A stretch of 64,000 bases of DNA from Escarpia spicata (taxonomy: Eukaryota; Annelida; Polychaeta; Sabellida; Siboglinidae): positions 34,166,198 through 34,230,197 of the forward strand of contig OZ023214.1 of NCBI GenBank assembly GCA_963995525.1, written 5' to 3'. The notes under the pieces are model-generated. The model saw only the letters and a program-made list of their open reading frames with translations, made no database searches and was not told where the DNA came from. Each line of letters begins with the position of its first letter. The stretch's first letter is position 1. The position numbers and the translations under genes are program-made. Of this stretch, positions 1-12,275 are shown in pieces.

Positions 1-137
1 CAGTCAACTTCTACAACGACATGGATGAGACCTTGGAAAAGCTACACGATAGTACTGGGAGACTTCAATGCGCAAGTAGGGAAACGAACAAACATTTCGG
101 AAACGGCAACAAGCATGGATGATCAGTGGAAGTAGGT
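1..137 (+). mobile_element. RTE-like LINE endonuclease fragment (copy A, cut by window edge)
   Basis: The plus strand encodes a piece of an apurinic-like endonuclease domain, including the conserved GDFNAQVGKRTN stretch in the frame that starts around base 50. It is the same fragment that is seen more completely at 11952-12275. A frameshift separates it from the upstream part, so it is a dead remnant. Similarity to RTE-type non-LTR endonucleases, often annotated as craniofacial development protein 2-like, is from recall and not from a search. Confidence 0.55.
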
Positions 138-1802
138 AAAAGATGAAGATATCTGCAGTTAGTAAGATAGCGTAAACCTTACGCTTGTAACATAGCATTG
201 GGTAAAACTACCTTTTATCTATGCTCATGGATATCAATCCTTGTAACATCACTACAATGACTTTCTTACATGATTATTTAATGCAAGAATTTCACTCACA
301 AAGGTATATGAATGCCAATGTTCATAATGATATTCGCATTGTACACTACGTATAATAGATGTGACTACGTGTTTCAAATATGACTGATTACTGTTTTTCT
401 CACGAACAAGTGTTATCCATTTATTTCCAAGATTATCCATTTATATGCATAAATAAACTAAAATATAATTTAGTAGGAATTTCCATTCATTGTCTACCGA
501 GAGATCAAATTTGACCTTCACCTAACCTTCAGCATCTGATTTTGACCTTGAACTAAAATACATCAGAAGTGGAGTCTACGCACCCCAGCACTCTTAAAAG
601 AAATATTATACGTCATACTAGGACAAATGGTTCAAAAGTAAAATTTTCAAGATATCGACCTGTGGCCATCTTGGATTTATGCAAATTACCAGAGTTGCCC
701 AAAGTTGCTGTTTGGGTAACCAAGCTGAATTTGTTCTAAGACCCCATATGAGTACAAATCAACAAAAAAGTTCATGGGATAGAACATTTCTAGGTTCATG
801 AAATGACAAATGGACAAAGTAGCATATGTTCAGTGGCAGATGTTCCGGTGGAGTGCACACAACATTTACCTTGATTCACACGTATTCGTCTTTAGTTAAA
901 ACATACCACTGCTCCGTGTACCTTTACGGTTCTAATACATATATCCGTGTTGGTAATCACCATTTAACATAGTAGAAATTATGTTCTGTTGAGGAGCCTT
1001 CACCATGGCAACACCAATGCCCGCCATTTTTGTTTAACGCTTTCTTTACCATGTTTGTAGTAGTCACACGACACGGAAATGTCGCTCGCCAAGGCAGTTG
1101 ATAGGGCTACCGATGACCGCGAGTGGACGTTGAACGCAATTAAAAAAACGACAAAATCGCTCAATGCAGAGAAACAATCACGAACAACAATAACGAAAAG
1201 TATACGGAAACAGCCCAAAACAACTGTTTAAACCGAATACCTGATTATCAGTATATACATAACCTATGAGAGAATATTTTGATGACACGTATCACTTTTA
1301 TGGTAAACAGTAAGGAAACGTTTTAGCCATGTGATAACCAGAATATTCATCTACTGTACATGGGTCCGTTACGAAATATACTCACTTGACCGGCTATCGC
1401 CCGCCGGCGTGAAGTCTCGTTCGCCTGCGTGAAGTCGACGGGAAGAGAGACGGGCGGCGAACATATTGTTTGACCTTCACCACCAAGTGTCACCATTTAC
1501 TTTTGGCGAGAGAGCTGTTATTTCCGTTCAGAATAAGTGTATCTGATAATGCATACATGTTTCTAATAGTTTTACATAAAATACAAGGTACAGGATGATA
1601 CATACAAGAAATATTATTGTGGGATTTGAACCCGCTAACTAAACATTACCATTTACATTATCGTTTTAATTTTGATGTATACCATTGTAATCGAATTCGA
1701 TGACGTAATATGATAGTCAATTAAATTGTTTACTCTATTTCACGTAACCAGGCATATTTGTCACAACGCGAATACATAATTGGCTCCTTCATGATCCTTC
1801 CT
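138..1802. other. Non-coding left flank of the XPG-type transposon in copy A
   Basis: No credible gene. The part from about 500 to 860 contains TGACCTT-type motifs and a GGCCATCTTGGATTTATGCAAA stretch of the kind common in dispersed invertebrate repeats, but no boundaries are visible. A minus-strand tRNA B-box-like sequence lies near 1621-1640 without a matching A box. GC-rich sequence at 1390-1470 has two partial copies of a GCGTGAAGTC motif. Confidence 0.4.
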
Positions 1803-2372
1803 CATGGGCCAGATAAGCCCCTCGTGCACCCCCCACAACTCTACAAACCCATGTTTTTTAAAGCTTTGGGGTCCCTTGAAGATGATTTCAAGTGGTAACA
1901 GTGAAGAAGTTGGGTCTCACTACCCATTTCCGACCTATCTTGGATGGTACCCTGAAATATCGTATTTGTCGTCAATGTCGCGTAGTATTTAATCACCCAC
2001 ACCACAATCGTCATTGTATAGTCATATGTGTCTCAATATATACTTGTGATATGTCAACTTGAAGGCTTTCATCTGCTGATCATCATAATAGCATCCAATA
2101 GATATTTACTATTATGGCGTGCGCCTTAATTAGCATAGAATAACTATACCCCATTCTCACTCATGACCGTATAGATGACATCATTATTTTTGTCAAATAT
2201 GTATAAATTTCCCTTGATCCCATGGCCTTTTTAAGATCAAAATAATAATGCATAACACTCTGCAGCATCGTATATTTCATTTGATACAGAATTGTCTTTC
2301 TGTCATTACAAATGGTTTAGATATGATGCTTCAAAGATAATCGTAGTGTCGCGGATCAAGAGGCGTAACGCA
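1803..2372 (+). repeat. Left terminal inverted repeat, copy A
   Basis: About 570 bp, the reverse complement of 5002-5570 with scattered substitutions. Shared landmarks are the CCCCTCGTGCACC motif near the tip, CATAATAGTAAATAT-type sequence in the middle and GTAGTGTCGCGGATCAAGAG at the inner end. Confidence 0.9.
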
Positions 2373-2737
2373 GGTCATTTTTAATGATTACACACTGTAC
2401 TTCATCAGCAATGGATTGTTTAAAATGTAATGAAGATGTGACTATAATAATATTGTTGTTTTATAAGTCATTTACGTTCTTTCTGCAGCATCTAGGTACT
2501 ATTGCAGCTGGAATACTAGTTTTCTTACATGTTTCATCGTGGTATGTGGGGATCACAAGGTTGTATCCCATGTTATATTATTTAAGTCTCATTTGCAGCT
2601 TTTACGAATACCTCAGGTCAACTTCACAGATATAATAAATCGATAAGTTACAATTTTATTTAAGTTGGATAACGATAAATTATAAGCTTTATTACTTACC
2701 CCAATTTGACTTGCTGATATTACGTACCTACCTTTGT

Positions 2738-4573
2738 ATGGATTTACCATTAAAACGAAAACGAACAAGTGATCAAACTGTCGAACCTACTTGTATAGTT
2801 CATGTATGGATTCCATTGAAATATGGAGAACTTCAACTCATGTCTGGCATGCGGGATGCAGATAAGTTGGCAAAATTGCAGGAGGTCAAAGAGTAGAGAC
2901 TTTCAGAACATCCAACTTTAACCCACATGATGGAGGACAAACTCACCCCCAATACAGTGATGGAATATCATGGCTTCCGTTGAGAATGCTACAAACGTTT
3001 CACCATGAATACGGACAGGCTGAAGTTCACCTCATCACAACCATCTGATGCCACTACACCCCGACGTTCTGTGGAAGTTCGCAATAAAATCATCTTCAAG
3101 TCGGACTGTATTTTCTGTGGATCAGAGGATGGTAAGAAGGTAAAAGTGAAAGGCGCATGTACCAATCAAGGCATGAGTCAGTTTGAATTTGATGAATGGA
3201 AGACTGTGGCGACGATGGCGACGATGGCTGAAATAAACCAGGATGAGAAGCTCCTCACAAGAATACGAGGTTTTGATCTGTTTGTTTGTGAAGCCAAGTT
3301 CCACAAGAATTGCTGCAGGCATGAACTATGTGCAAAAACCAGAGAAATGGCGAAGTACAGATGAAGAGGCACGTGTTAACCAGCTCAGCTTAATGGAAGC
3401 CCATGAAAAGACATTTGACATAGTATGTTGCATGATGGAGAAGGATGTCCTGCATGATCGGAAGATGGTGAAATTGGCTGACCTGTAACAAGTGTACATA
3501 TCCAACCTAGAGAATACAAAGCACAGTAATCTGATTCTGTAAGGAGAGGCAACCAATAGGCCTTCTGATTGGAAATCATTCTTGTCCAATGATGAAAACA
3601 AGTGTCAGTTCGTCAAACTGCTTCTGAAGCTGTGGCGGAGTGATGGATATGCATCAAAACTGCAAGGACGACAAGTGATCTTCATATGTGAGGAGAATGC
3701 CACTCTGCTGACTTCCAATGACGGCCGGACGACAGTAACCCATGAACTGCCCCTTCTGAAGTCATCACAAGAGGAAACTGACTCAAGAGATATCCTCTAT
3801 GTTAATTACGCTAGGAGTAGGAATCACCGATTCGTTCGTGTGAAGAGCACAGACTCAGACATCTTCTTCGTTCTTCTGCACTATGCTGCATCAATTGGAT
3901 ACATCACCATCTTGTTTGCCACTAGTGTAGTAAATGAGCAAAGGTTGATTGATGTCAGCAAACTAGCAGTTGATCTCGGCCAAAACAAATTACGGCTCTG
4001 ATGGTTCTGCATATTTTCAATGGATGTGACAGCACTAGTGCTTTCCGGGGGATTGGCAAACTCAAACCAGTGAAAACTCTACTGAAGATTCCTAAATACA
4101 TTCATGTACTCAAGAGGCTGGGAGATACATGGGACGTACCTGAAGAAAGGATTGATGAGCTGGACTGCTTCACTTGTGCTGTGTATGGTAAAGCATCAAA
4201 GGTGTCAAACGTTGATGACTTCAAGCTAATTCGTATCAATGAGCTGTGTTATTCCTGACAAATTGACATGGGCAATCTACCACCATGTAAGCGTAGTCTC
4301 ACCCAGCATGTCAGAAGAGTCAACTATCAAGTTGGCATATGGAAGAGTGCACATATTCCTGAGCCGGACGTCCCCAAAGTGAGCAGAAACCATGGTTGGA
4401 ACATCAGTAATGGAAGCATTGAGCCACTCTGGTATGATGAAGATGTGCTGCCACATGAACTGGCTGATATAGCTCAGGTACACCCCGACCATACTGATAG
4501 TGATGACGAGTCTGACATGGACATGTTTGATGGGATTGAACTATATGCTGACAGTGACAGTGATTATGACTGA
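2738..4573 (+). pseudogene. Broken transposon gene: zinc-finger plus XPG/FEN1-like nuclease protein, copy A
   Basis: A conceptual reading starts at ATG 2738 (MDLPLKRKR, a nuclear-localisation-like start). It passes in-frame stops near 2894 and 2981, then a Cys/His-rich part (CIFCGSEDGKK, KFHKNCCRHELC) to 3364. A frameshift near 3355 leads to a second stretch with stops near 3486 and 3540, continuing to 4001. That stretch holds an EETD acidic motif, TDSDIFF (about 3850-3863) and, after another frameshift, NGCDSTSAFRGIGK (about 4018-4056). The C-terminal part runs past a TGA at 4256 to LPPCKRSLTQHVRRVNYQ and an Asp/Ser-rich tail ending at 4573. DSD plus GCD and GIGK matches the XPG-I and helix-hairpin signature of FEN1-family nucleases. 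The many breaks make it a pseudogene. The overall layout resembles an uncharacterised protein family common in marine invertebrates (recall). Confidence 0.7.
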
Positions 4574-5001
4574 GCATCAAATGTGACTAATGTAATTGGT
4601 TATGCAGCTATCAATGTTTGGCAAGTGTCCGTACATCAACCTATATATTTTATGTCATTGATTGACAATTAAGGTGTGAATAACTTTGTGGCATCTAACT
4701 ACATTTTGTTTTATCAATGTCTACCATCTAAATGAATGCCATACGTACTTAATTCGCTTTAAACTGAATTATCATTATTGTGAGATACTGGCTTTCGATT
4801 TGTCTGTACTGTTAACATTTGGCACATCTTAATTCACGAGTTTTGGATACCATAGTAAGCTAATAAACATGTACATTGTACGAAATATGTAGTGCTTAGT
4901 TTTATGCATCTGAAATTAATCTGGTGTGACTGTATACTTGAAAACACACACATAATCTAGACAGTTTCGACATGTATGCCAACCATATCCATGGTTATCT
5001 T

Positions 5002-5570
5002 TGCGTTACGCCTCTTGATCCGCGACACTACGGTTATCTTTGAAGCATCATATCTAATCCATTTGTAATGACAGAAAGACAATTCTGGTATTAAATTAAA
5101 TATATGATGCTGCAGACTGTTATGCATTATTATTTTGATCTTAAAGAGGCCATGGGATCAAGGGAAATTTTTATATTTGACAAAAATAATGATGTCATCT
5201 ATGCGGTCACGAGTGAAAATGGGGTGTAGTTATTCTATGCTAATTAGGGCGCACGCCATAATAGTAAATATCTATTGAATACTACCATAATGATCAGCAG
5301 ATGAAACCCTTCAATTCGACATATCATAAGTACATATTGAGACACATATGACTATATAATGACGATTGTGGTGTGGGTGATTAAATACCACGCGACATTG
5401 ACGGCAAATACGATATTCCAGGGTACCATCCAAGATAGGTTGGAAATGGGTAGTGAGACCCAACTTTTTCACTGTTACCACTTGAAATCATCTTCAACGG
5501 ACCCCAAAGCTTAAAAAAACATGGGTTGGTAGAGTTGTGGGGGGTGCACGAGGGGCACATCTAGCCCATG
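5002..5570 (-). repeat. Right terminal inverted repeat, copy A
   Basis: Reverse complement of 1803-2372. The outer tip reads GCCCATG and is followed by GCCTATC in the flank. Confidence 0.9.
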
Positions 5571-7187
5571 GCCTATCTGTGCATAAAACTTGCACAGGTG
5601 AGTTATGAATGCTTAAAACAGCATTGTTTCTGTGGAAAACAGAAGCTAAACGTGATTCTATCATTTGCATTTATCAGAAGATACGCACTGAGGTTGTTGT
5701 GTATACGATGTATCTTCGAACATCGTGGGAATGGACATCCGTGCATACCCAGGTGCCTAAAACTCATCCAAACGACCATACTGCATTCATTTGCAGCTAC
5801 ATATAGGAATTATATCAACATATGGATTCCATCGCGACAGAGCTGCACATGCTGGGCATCTTGTCTATTATCTTGCTCAAGCATTGTGCGCAGCAGTAAC
5901 CTACAACCACGAGACGTCTTTATCTATCCACAAATGTCGTGGTACTGTAGACAACTTCATATGTATGTTCATTAAGGGACCGCTTAGGGTTGTACAGTAC
6001 CGATGTACAAGTACATTCCCCAGTTGCTACGTCTCACATAAAACATTTGCCAGTTCGGCGAGTTACGATATACCATATTTAAATATAGCCATAATACGTC
6101 AGCTAGGTAATGCGTTTCAAAAATAGACCAGTCGCCCCGGCTGCAACGCCGTCGCTGTTGTGGATATACGAATTAGACAAGGTGCGTAGCCATGTCACGT
6201 CAGTTACGCATTTGTACACCCACTGTTATGCCGTTGTAGTTATGATAGCTTAAAGGTCATACATAGTATGTACTTGAACTGTCATGAGTAAACTAATATG
6301 GCAGTTTTGCATATCCGGCGGATTCATTGCAGCAAGGTCCAATGGCAATTTTAACGCTATCTCAAGATTCACACGGCGTATTAATGGGTGGGTGGTGATC
6401 TGAATAAATAATAGATTATATACTTTTTTCTTTGAGTACTAATGAAACCACAACTCAGAAACTGGTGCAGAGGCTACTATACCTATGATAATAATTAGTA
6501 TTAACATTGTTGTGTCACGATGCAAAGTAAATGCGATATCTGGATACAACTTCTGAAATCATGCATCGCGGCTGTGGATTGCTAGCACACACGACAACAT
6601 CATATTGGCTACAGAAATATCCTGACTATCACGATTCGTCAATTAATTTATCCGAGCCATGACAACCGACACCGTTTGATGCACGTCAAGTTTGCCACCA
6701 AGGCGGAATTCCACCCACAGCGTGACTAGTGCTAGTTATTCGTAACACAAACAAGCCGCGCTCGCGACGAAAGGTGAGAGAGCGACTTGTGTTCACGTGA
6801 CGTCTTGTTTGTGTCGGTCACGATCGCTGCTTACTAGAGTCGATGACGCCACATCCTAACAATGCCCGCCCACCACCGCGCGACAGCCGTGAGATGGTTT
6901 GTGGTAATTGTAGTGATAGTTTTACGACAGTGATGCTCTTACAAAAAAAGGTTACCCCATTGCGGACGACCAGTCACAGATAAGGCGAATGGTGTCGCAC
7001 CGCCTTGCCCCTAAAGTAAGTCAAGTTTAAACGTTTTTGTAGTTATTTGTAACGTCATTGTGGTGCACTGTTCTCTTAAATTGAAGTGAGTGTAACGCAG
7101 AGCGCGGTGTTGGATAAACAGTTGTATGGCCGGTCCGTAGACGCTGGGTGCGATATGTGCTTACGCACCCCAATCGCTCAGGGAAAG
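5571..7187. other. Right flank of transposon in copy A, no recognised gene
   Basis: Duplicated at 17270-18886. It contains open frames of up to 135 codons (5568-5975) that resemble no family I know and lack conserved-looking composition. The part from 6720 to 6990 is CpG-richer and has a CACGTGACGTC motif at about 6795, which could be promoter-like but has no gene visible downstream before the gap. Confidence 0.3.
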
Positions 7188-7387
7188 NNNNNNNNNNNNN
7201 NNNNNNNNNNNNNNNNNNNNNNNNNNNNNNNNNNNNNNNNNNNNNNNNNNNNNNNNNNNNNNNNNNNNNNNNNNNNNNNNNNNNNNNNNNNNNNNNNNNN
7301 NNNNNNNNNNNNNNNNNNNNNNNNNNNNNNNNNNNNNNNNNNNNNNNNNNNNNNNNNNNNNNNNNNNNNNNNNNNNNNNNNNNNNNN
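7188..7387. other. Scaffold gap of exactly 200 N
   Basis: Exactly 200 N, the same size as the gap at 31301. A fixed size indicates a scaffolding placeholder of unknown true length. It sits at the end of duplicated block A and before a CA/CG repeat that may have broken the assembly. Confidence 0.98.
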
Positions 7388-7468
7388 CACGCGCACGCGC
7401 ACGCGCACGCGCACACGCACACGCACACACACAACACGCACACGCGCGCGCGCGCGCACAGACACACT
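7388..7468. repeat. CA/CG-rich microsatellite at contig edge
   Basis: Alternating purine-pyrimidine sequence (CACGCG, CACACG and CGCGCG units) directly after the gap. This composition can form Z-DNA and commonly ends contigs. Confidence 0.9.
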
Positions 7469-7741
7469 CGGTATTGGATTATTGTAGTTGGTTGGCTATG
7501 TCCGTTCACTAAAAACTGCAAGTCTTGCGTAACCCTTGCTGATATGACTACTCACATGCAGTTTGCAGGCAAACGGCCAGATTTATTCAATGCAACTTCT
7601 CTGTGGTTTTCGAAATTAGCGTATCACAAGTAGCAAACATTTTGAATTACGTCAGTACATTTCCATTGTATAAAACCCGTCTACCATACGACCTCTTTTT
7701 GGCTGGCTCGAATAAATAAGAAAACGTTAACGTACCCGCAT

Positions 7742-7862
7742 AAATACATGCATACATGCATACAAACATGCATACATGCATACACACATGCATACAGGCA
7801 TACACGCATACATGCATACATGCATACATGCATATATGCATACATGCATACATGCATACGTA
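7742..7862. repeat. Octanucleotide (ATGCATAC)n repeat
   Basis: About 15 imperfect units of CATGCATA separated by occasional CATACAAA or CATACACA variants. It yields spurious Cys-Met-His-Ala open frames on both strands. Confidence 0.95.
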
Positions 7863-7942
7863 CGTTTCCTCGTTTCCTGAGCACTGTGACAATACAAAAC
7901 AGGTATACTTCTTCAATCCTGATTGATAGTTTTTATTTAAAT

Positions 7943-8873
7943 CAGCTGCTCTTAACCTTTTTATATGCAACCCACATTCCGATCGCAAGAAACTGTTTAC
8001 TTCTCGACTTGAAGGCATTATGAATTCTTGTACTATCTGAAAGTTTCAGTGAAACGCATGCCAATATGGGTTTAGAGAAGGCATGTCAACTTCGCACGCC
8101 TTGGTTGAATTGCTTGACGGTATTACAAATTCGCTAGAGGAACTGTTACTCCAAAAAGACAACCATATAGCTCTCTACAGACATATGTGTTATCTTCTGG
8201 ACATCGCTAATTGGTTTATCGCCATAGAGAGACAACGCAACTGGCAAAGCTAAAACAGATATGGCTAGAGATGTGACAAATAACCGCCGAGCTGTGACGT
8301 CAGTTATGACGGGCTAGGTTCTTGACTTCATCGATATGTATGCGAATACGCCGGCTCGTTTGTTGGTTTCCTATTTTCCTTTTGATTCAATAGCTGAATT
8401 ACACTTGTATATACATGAACAATTATTATAATGCCATATTATGCACACCGTGGAAGTATGTGTTTTACAAGTCGGGATGGACTCATCGACTTTGACAATA
8501 TTTGAAGGATACTAGTGCGTTAATTTTGATAACAGGTATTTTTGTAAAGCGGTCTGAACAGAACTAAGGACTGAATATAGTGCTATATAAGACTTTATTA
8601 TTATTATTAATATAATACAACATAAAGTTCCTGGACGTGCTGATTAAAATGATATTCGTAAGTGGATATGTACTTTGGAGGCTTCTACAGGGTGTTTTTT
8701 CGCCCAGTGAGCGCAAAAATTCATGCCGCATTTATCATACATAGTATTCGTATCGTAGGCATTACGTACGATAAGGCAGCAAATAAAACATCGTACAGTC
8801 ACTGAAGTCTTAGCGACACACGCAAAATTGTTTTGTCAAATTTGGGTCGCGACCCGAGGGTTAAGAACCGCTG
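7943..8873. mobile_element. hAT-like non-autonomous element, ~930 bp
   Basis: The left end reads CAGCTGCTCTTAACC and the right end, reverse complemented, reads CAGCGGTTCTTAACC followed by CTCGGGTCGCGACCC. CAG-GGTTCTTAACC ends are typical of hAT-superfamily elements. The 8 bp outside each end, ATTTAAAT and ATGAAAAT, agree at 6 of 8 positions, as expected for a decayed 8-bp target duplication. No transposase is visible inside, so it would be mobilised in trans. Confidence 0.6.
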
Positions 8874-9471
8874 ATGAAAATGCTCCTTCTTGAACTCGAA
8901 CCATCCAATATGTCACTGTTTATCATGTATGTTTACAAACAAAGTTCTGCCAATCCTAGAAGTCGAGTTGTTTATATGTTATTTTCACATACTCCTCGAA
9001 ACATGACTTTGTTCGTCGCTGAGAGCGGTTAGCTTTGTTCTAGGAGAGGTTTCGTGTTACCCATACACGTCAAATGCCCTTCTAGTTCTATCGTTGGCGT
9101 GGTGTGCAAAAAGGTTAGGTTTATCGTTAGGGTTAGGTTGAAGGTACGTTTGACAGGATTGACGTCAGGTGCTTACAGGCATTTGTACGTAGAGTAGTAG
9201 TAGCAAATGACCATTTCCTTGTCTTTAATTAATATGGTTCTTCATAAACAAGTTTTAAAGGTTCGTTTTATACACGATGATGTTCGCCAGATGGCGGTAG
9301 CGTACGGTCTTACACGCTGTGAGGTTGTGCTTCACTAAACAAGTCAAGTGAACGGTGCATGATTATAACTGTGAAAGGTTCACATATATCTTCCCCGTGC
9401 TGGTCTAACTTATATCGGCATCGTGGCTGTTTTAGAGGGTACGACAATGTTGCCTTTAAACATACGTCATA
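8874..9471. other. No recognised feature
   Basis: Nothing beyond a few TTAGGGTTAGG-like short motifs near 9110-9140, too short to call telomeric. No open frame of interest. Confidence 0.4.
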
Positions 9472-9803
<332 letters not shown>

Positions 9804-10020
9804 TCTTCGTTGATCGTGACTCTTTTCTCTTATTTCTACGATCACGTAAAGTAAAAACATAGTTTATCTAGTACTACGGACACGTCAAAACACTAGTCGT
9901 TATATCTAAAGTGAAAATTGGCGAATACACGATCTGGCTAAGCATACATTTTGTACCGTAAGCTAGGGAAACTAAAGAAGAAGCTTTGTCGAGGCCACAT
10001 ATCAACATTTCTGCGTTCAG

Positions 10021-11930
10021 TCAAACATGACCGAATTGCTTAAGTATACGTTTGTAATTAATTACTGAATAAGTCGTAAACTTAAGTCTTGTGCTAAAAT
10101 AATTCAAAATGATAGGCCCCTTATTTCTTATAGAAAGAAGTCTTATTTCTAAGGTTGCCATGGATATACGCATTTGAACAGATTTTCTTGTATTATAACT
10201 TTGAACATCTTGATTAAGTTTAAACATATTTTCAAAGAATGTTGGTAAAAGACCCATCTTGTATTTATACATAAACAGTTGTATTGAATATACATACAAT
10301 TGTCTGAAAGTTGAGATATTTAGTAATTTAAAGACAGGTTTTGTATGAGCTAATCTATTGGCTGGGACAAGCATTCTCAATGCTTTCTTTTGAATATAAA
10401 TAATACTTGAACAATATGAGTCAAATGCACCTCCCCATACTTCAATACAATTTGTCTAGTGAAGGAATACAAATGAGTAATATAAGGTGACCAAACATGA
10501 TCTAGTTAAACATATTTTGGCTTTGTTGAGAAGCCAACTCCTTTAGAAATGTTATATTTAACTTGTCACAAAGTTGAGTTTGCTATCAATAGTCACACCA
10601 ATAAATATTGTAGAAGATACTTGTTTAATAGCAATATTATTAATTTTAAATATTGTCGGTTTGGTATGTTTTATGTTTGGTGTTCTAAGTATCATGTATT
10701 GTGTCATATCAACGTTTATAGATAGTTTGTTGGCATTTAGCCAAATTATAATTTTGTTTAATTCAAAATTAATTTTGTTAGTTATATCATCCAAATAATC
10801 ACCATTTATAAACAGACTGGAGTCATTAGCAAATAATATGGAAAAAAGAATATCTGAGACATTAGTAATATCATTGATATCTAATAAAAAAAAGCAATGG
10901 CCCCAGGATGGAACCTTGCAGTACACCACAAGTAATAGTTTGTTTCGTGGAACTAGTGTTATTGTAATACACATATTGACTTATATTAAATAAATGAGTT
11001 TTAATCCAATCATTGGGTAAGCCACGGATACCATAACATCGGAGTTTCGTACACAATATACAGAGTACGTCATGATGTAAGAACATCCCTAGCATAAATT
11101 GTTTGTTTGTAAGGCTTCTGATATTTTGTCTACAATGGTTATAAGTGCCATGTCAATAGTTGTTCGAAAACCAAACTGACATTTCTACAAAATATTGTGC
11201 TTATGAATACATTTTTACAACCTGTTATACATAAGTCTTTCCAATATTTTAGAAAAAGTAGGTAATATTGAAATTGGCCAGTAGCTAATAAATACGTTTT
11301 TTCTTTAGCTTTTTAAATACGTATTACCTTTGCTATTTTTAATTCATCTGGAATATTCCTGTATTTATAGATCAGTTATATAAGTATGTTAATGGCTTAC
11401 TAAATTACTTATTTTGTTTTGTCATCCCATCCAGAAGGCGATGCTTTGAGAGAGTTTAGTATTACTGATACCTCATTTTCAGTTACCAGTTCAAGATACA
11501 TAGTTTTCGTATTACTGTTTTTGATATATGACATAGGATCTGCTTGATTCTGTGGAATGTTTTTTGCTAGGTTAGAACCTACACTTATATAAAAATTATT
11601 AAAACGCTCACTTATATGTTTTAATCTGATGTTTCAATTTTGTTAACAATGAATTCTGTCTGTGTTATCGTTTATTGTTTCCTATGTGTTACTTCTTTTA
11701 ATTGGGACACAGATTTTTAAGGTTATGTTTATTTTCTTCAAAGAGAGTTGCAAAATGTTCACGTTCAAATTTTCATAGTAAGCCATTAAATTGATTTTTT
11801 TAAACTTTATATTTAGTTTCACTATATCTTTATTTTGTCTTATATATTTAATATAGTATATTCTTCTCTTTTATTGAGTTGTCTAAACTAGCAGTTAGCC
11901 GTGGTTTCGTATTCTTATAATTAAGCTTGA
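10021..11930 (-). mobile_element. Decayed non-LTR retrotransposon (reverse transcriptase region), minus strand
   Basis: Read on the minus strand, the segment gives reverse transcriptase pieces in order. A GFRTTIDMAL-like motif lies near 11150, GVLQGSILGPLLFFI lies in 10871-11095, and a catalytic-box relic ILFANDSSLF plus thumb sequence lies in 10558-10974. A C-terminal piece with KMGLLPTFFENMF lies in 10021-10380. FAND replaces the required FADD/YADD and the pieces are in different frames, so it is inactive. It is a different family from the LINE at 35 and 55 kb. The clade is probably CR1/Jockey-like by the G-LQGSILGPLLF motif, but this is not certain. Confidence 0.75.
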
Positions 11931-11951
11931 CTGTTTTTAATGGGAAGCGAT

Positions 11952-12275
11952 CATTCCACAGCGAACAACGGCCAAGCTGGAGTAGGCTTTCTCATAAACA
12001 AGAAATGGAAAGAAAATATAGTGAGGGTTAACAGCATCAGCTCCAGAGTAGCATAACTTGTTCTATGCATAACAAAGCTCTACAAGCTGAAGATAGTACA
12101 AGTATATGCACCAACAACATCATACTCAGAAGAAGACACAGACAACTTCTACAACGACATGGATGAGACCTTGGAAAAGCTAAACGATAGTACTGGGAGA
12201 CTTCAATGCGCAAGTAGGGAAACGAACAAACATTTCGGAAACGGCAACAAGCATGGATGATCAGTGGAAGTAGGT
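11952..12275 (+). mobile_element. RTE-like LINE endonuclease fragment (copy B, fuller)
   Basis: The plus strand encodes HSTANNGQAGVGFLINKKW, then after an in-frame TAA YKLKIVQVYAPTTSY, and after a frameshift VLGDFNAQVGKRTN. Y-PT and GDFN are the core of AP-like endonucleases of non-LTR retrotransposons. Its right part is the start of duplicated block B, and the left 187 bp lie outside the visible duplicated region only because copy A is cut by the window edge. Confidence 0.7.

Larger units (their letters stand above)
1803..5570 (+). mobile_element. XPG-nuclease DNA transposon with ~570 bp inverted repeats (Academ-like), copy A
   Basis: Bases 1803-2372 and 5002-5570 are inverted copies of each other, starting CATGGGC at the outer tips and ending at GCGTAACGCA at the inner ends. 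Between them lies a broken plus-strand gene whose product has XPG/FEN1-type acidic motifs (TDSD, then GCD followed by GIGK). XPG nucleases are a known cargo of Academ-superfamily DNA transposons, which make 3-4 bp target duplications; here CCT flanks the left tip and appears one base beyond the right tip, so the duplication is only suggestive. The long inverted repeats, matching orientation of the gene and repetition in copy B support one element. Superfamily assignment is inference. Confidence 0.7.
1..7187. repeat. Large duplicated block, copy A
   Basis: The whole stretch recurs almost base for base at 12139-18886 in the same orientation. The coordinate offset is 12138 at the start, about 12145 near 2.4 kb, 12142 near 3 kb and 11699 after 3.62 kb; each step is an indel. 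Homology is already present at base 1 of the window, so the block extends left of it, and it runs into the 200 N gap at 7188. Copy A keeps 443 bp that copy B lacks. It is either a recent segmental duplication or an uncollapsed alternative haplotype; the contig end at the block edge favours the latter. Confidence 0.95.

Noticed and set aside
1613..1660. tRNA gene on the minus strand
   Set aside because: Only a GGTTCAAATCC B-box-like sequence is present; no A box or clover-leaf stems at the right distance.
9110..9140. Interstitial telomere repeat (GTTAGGGTTAGG)
   Set aside because: Only about two TTAGGG units; similar short runs occur near 24380 and 24840 by chance in GT-rich sequence.
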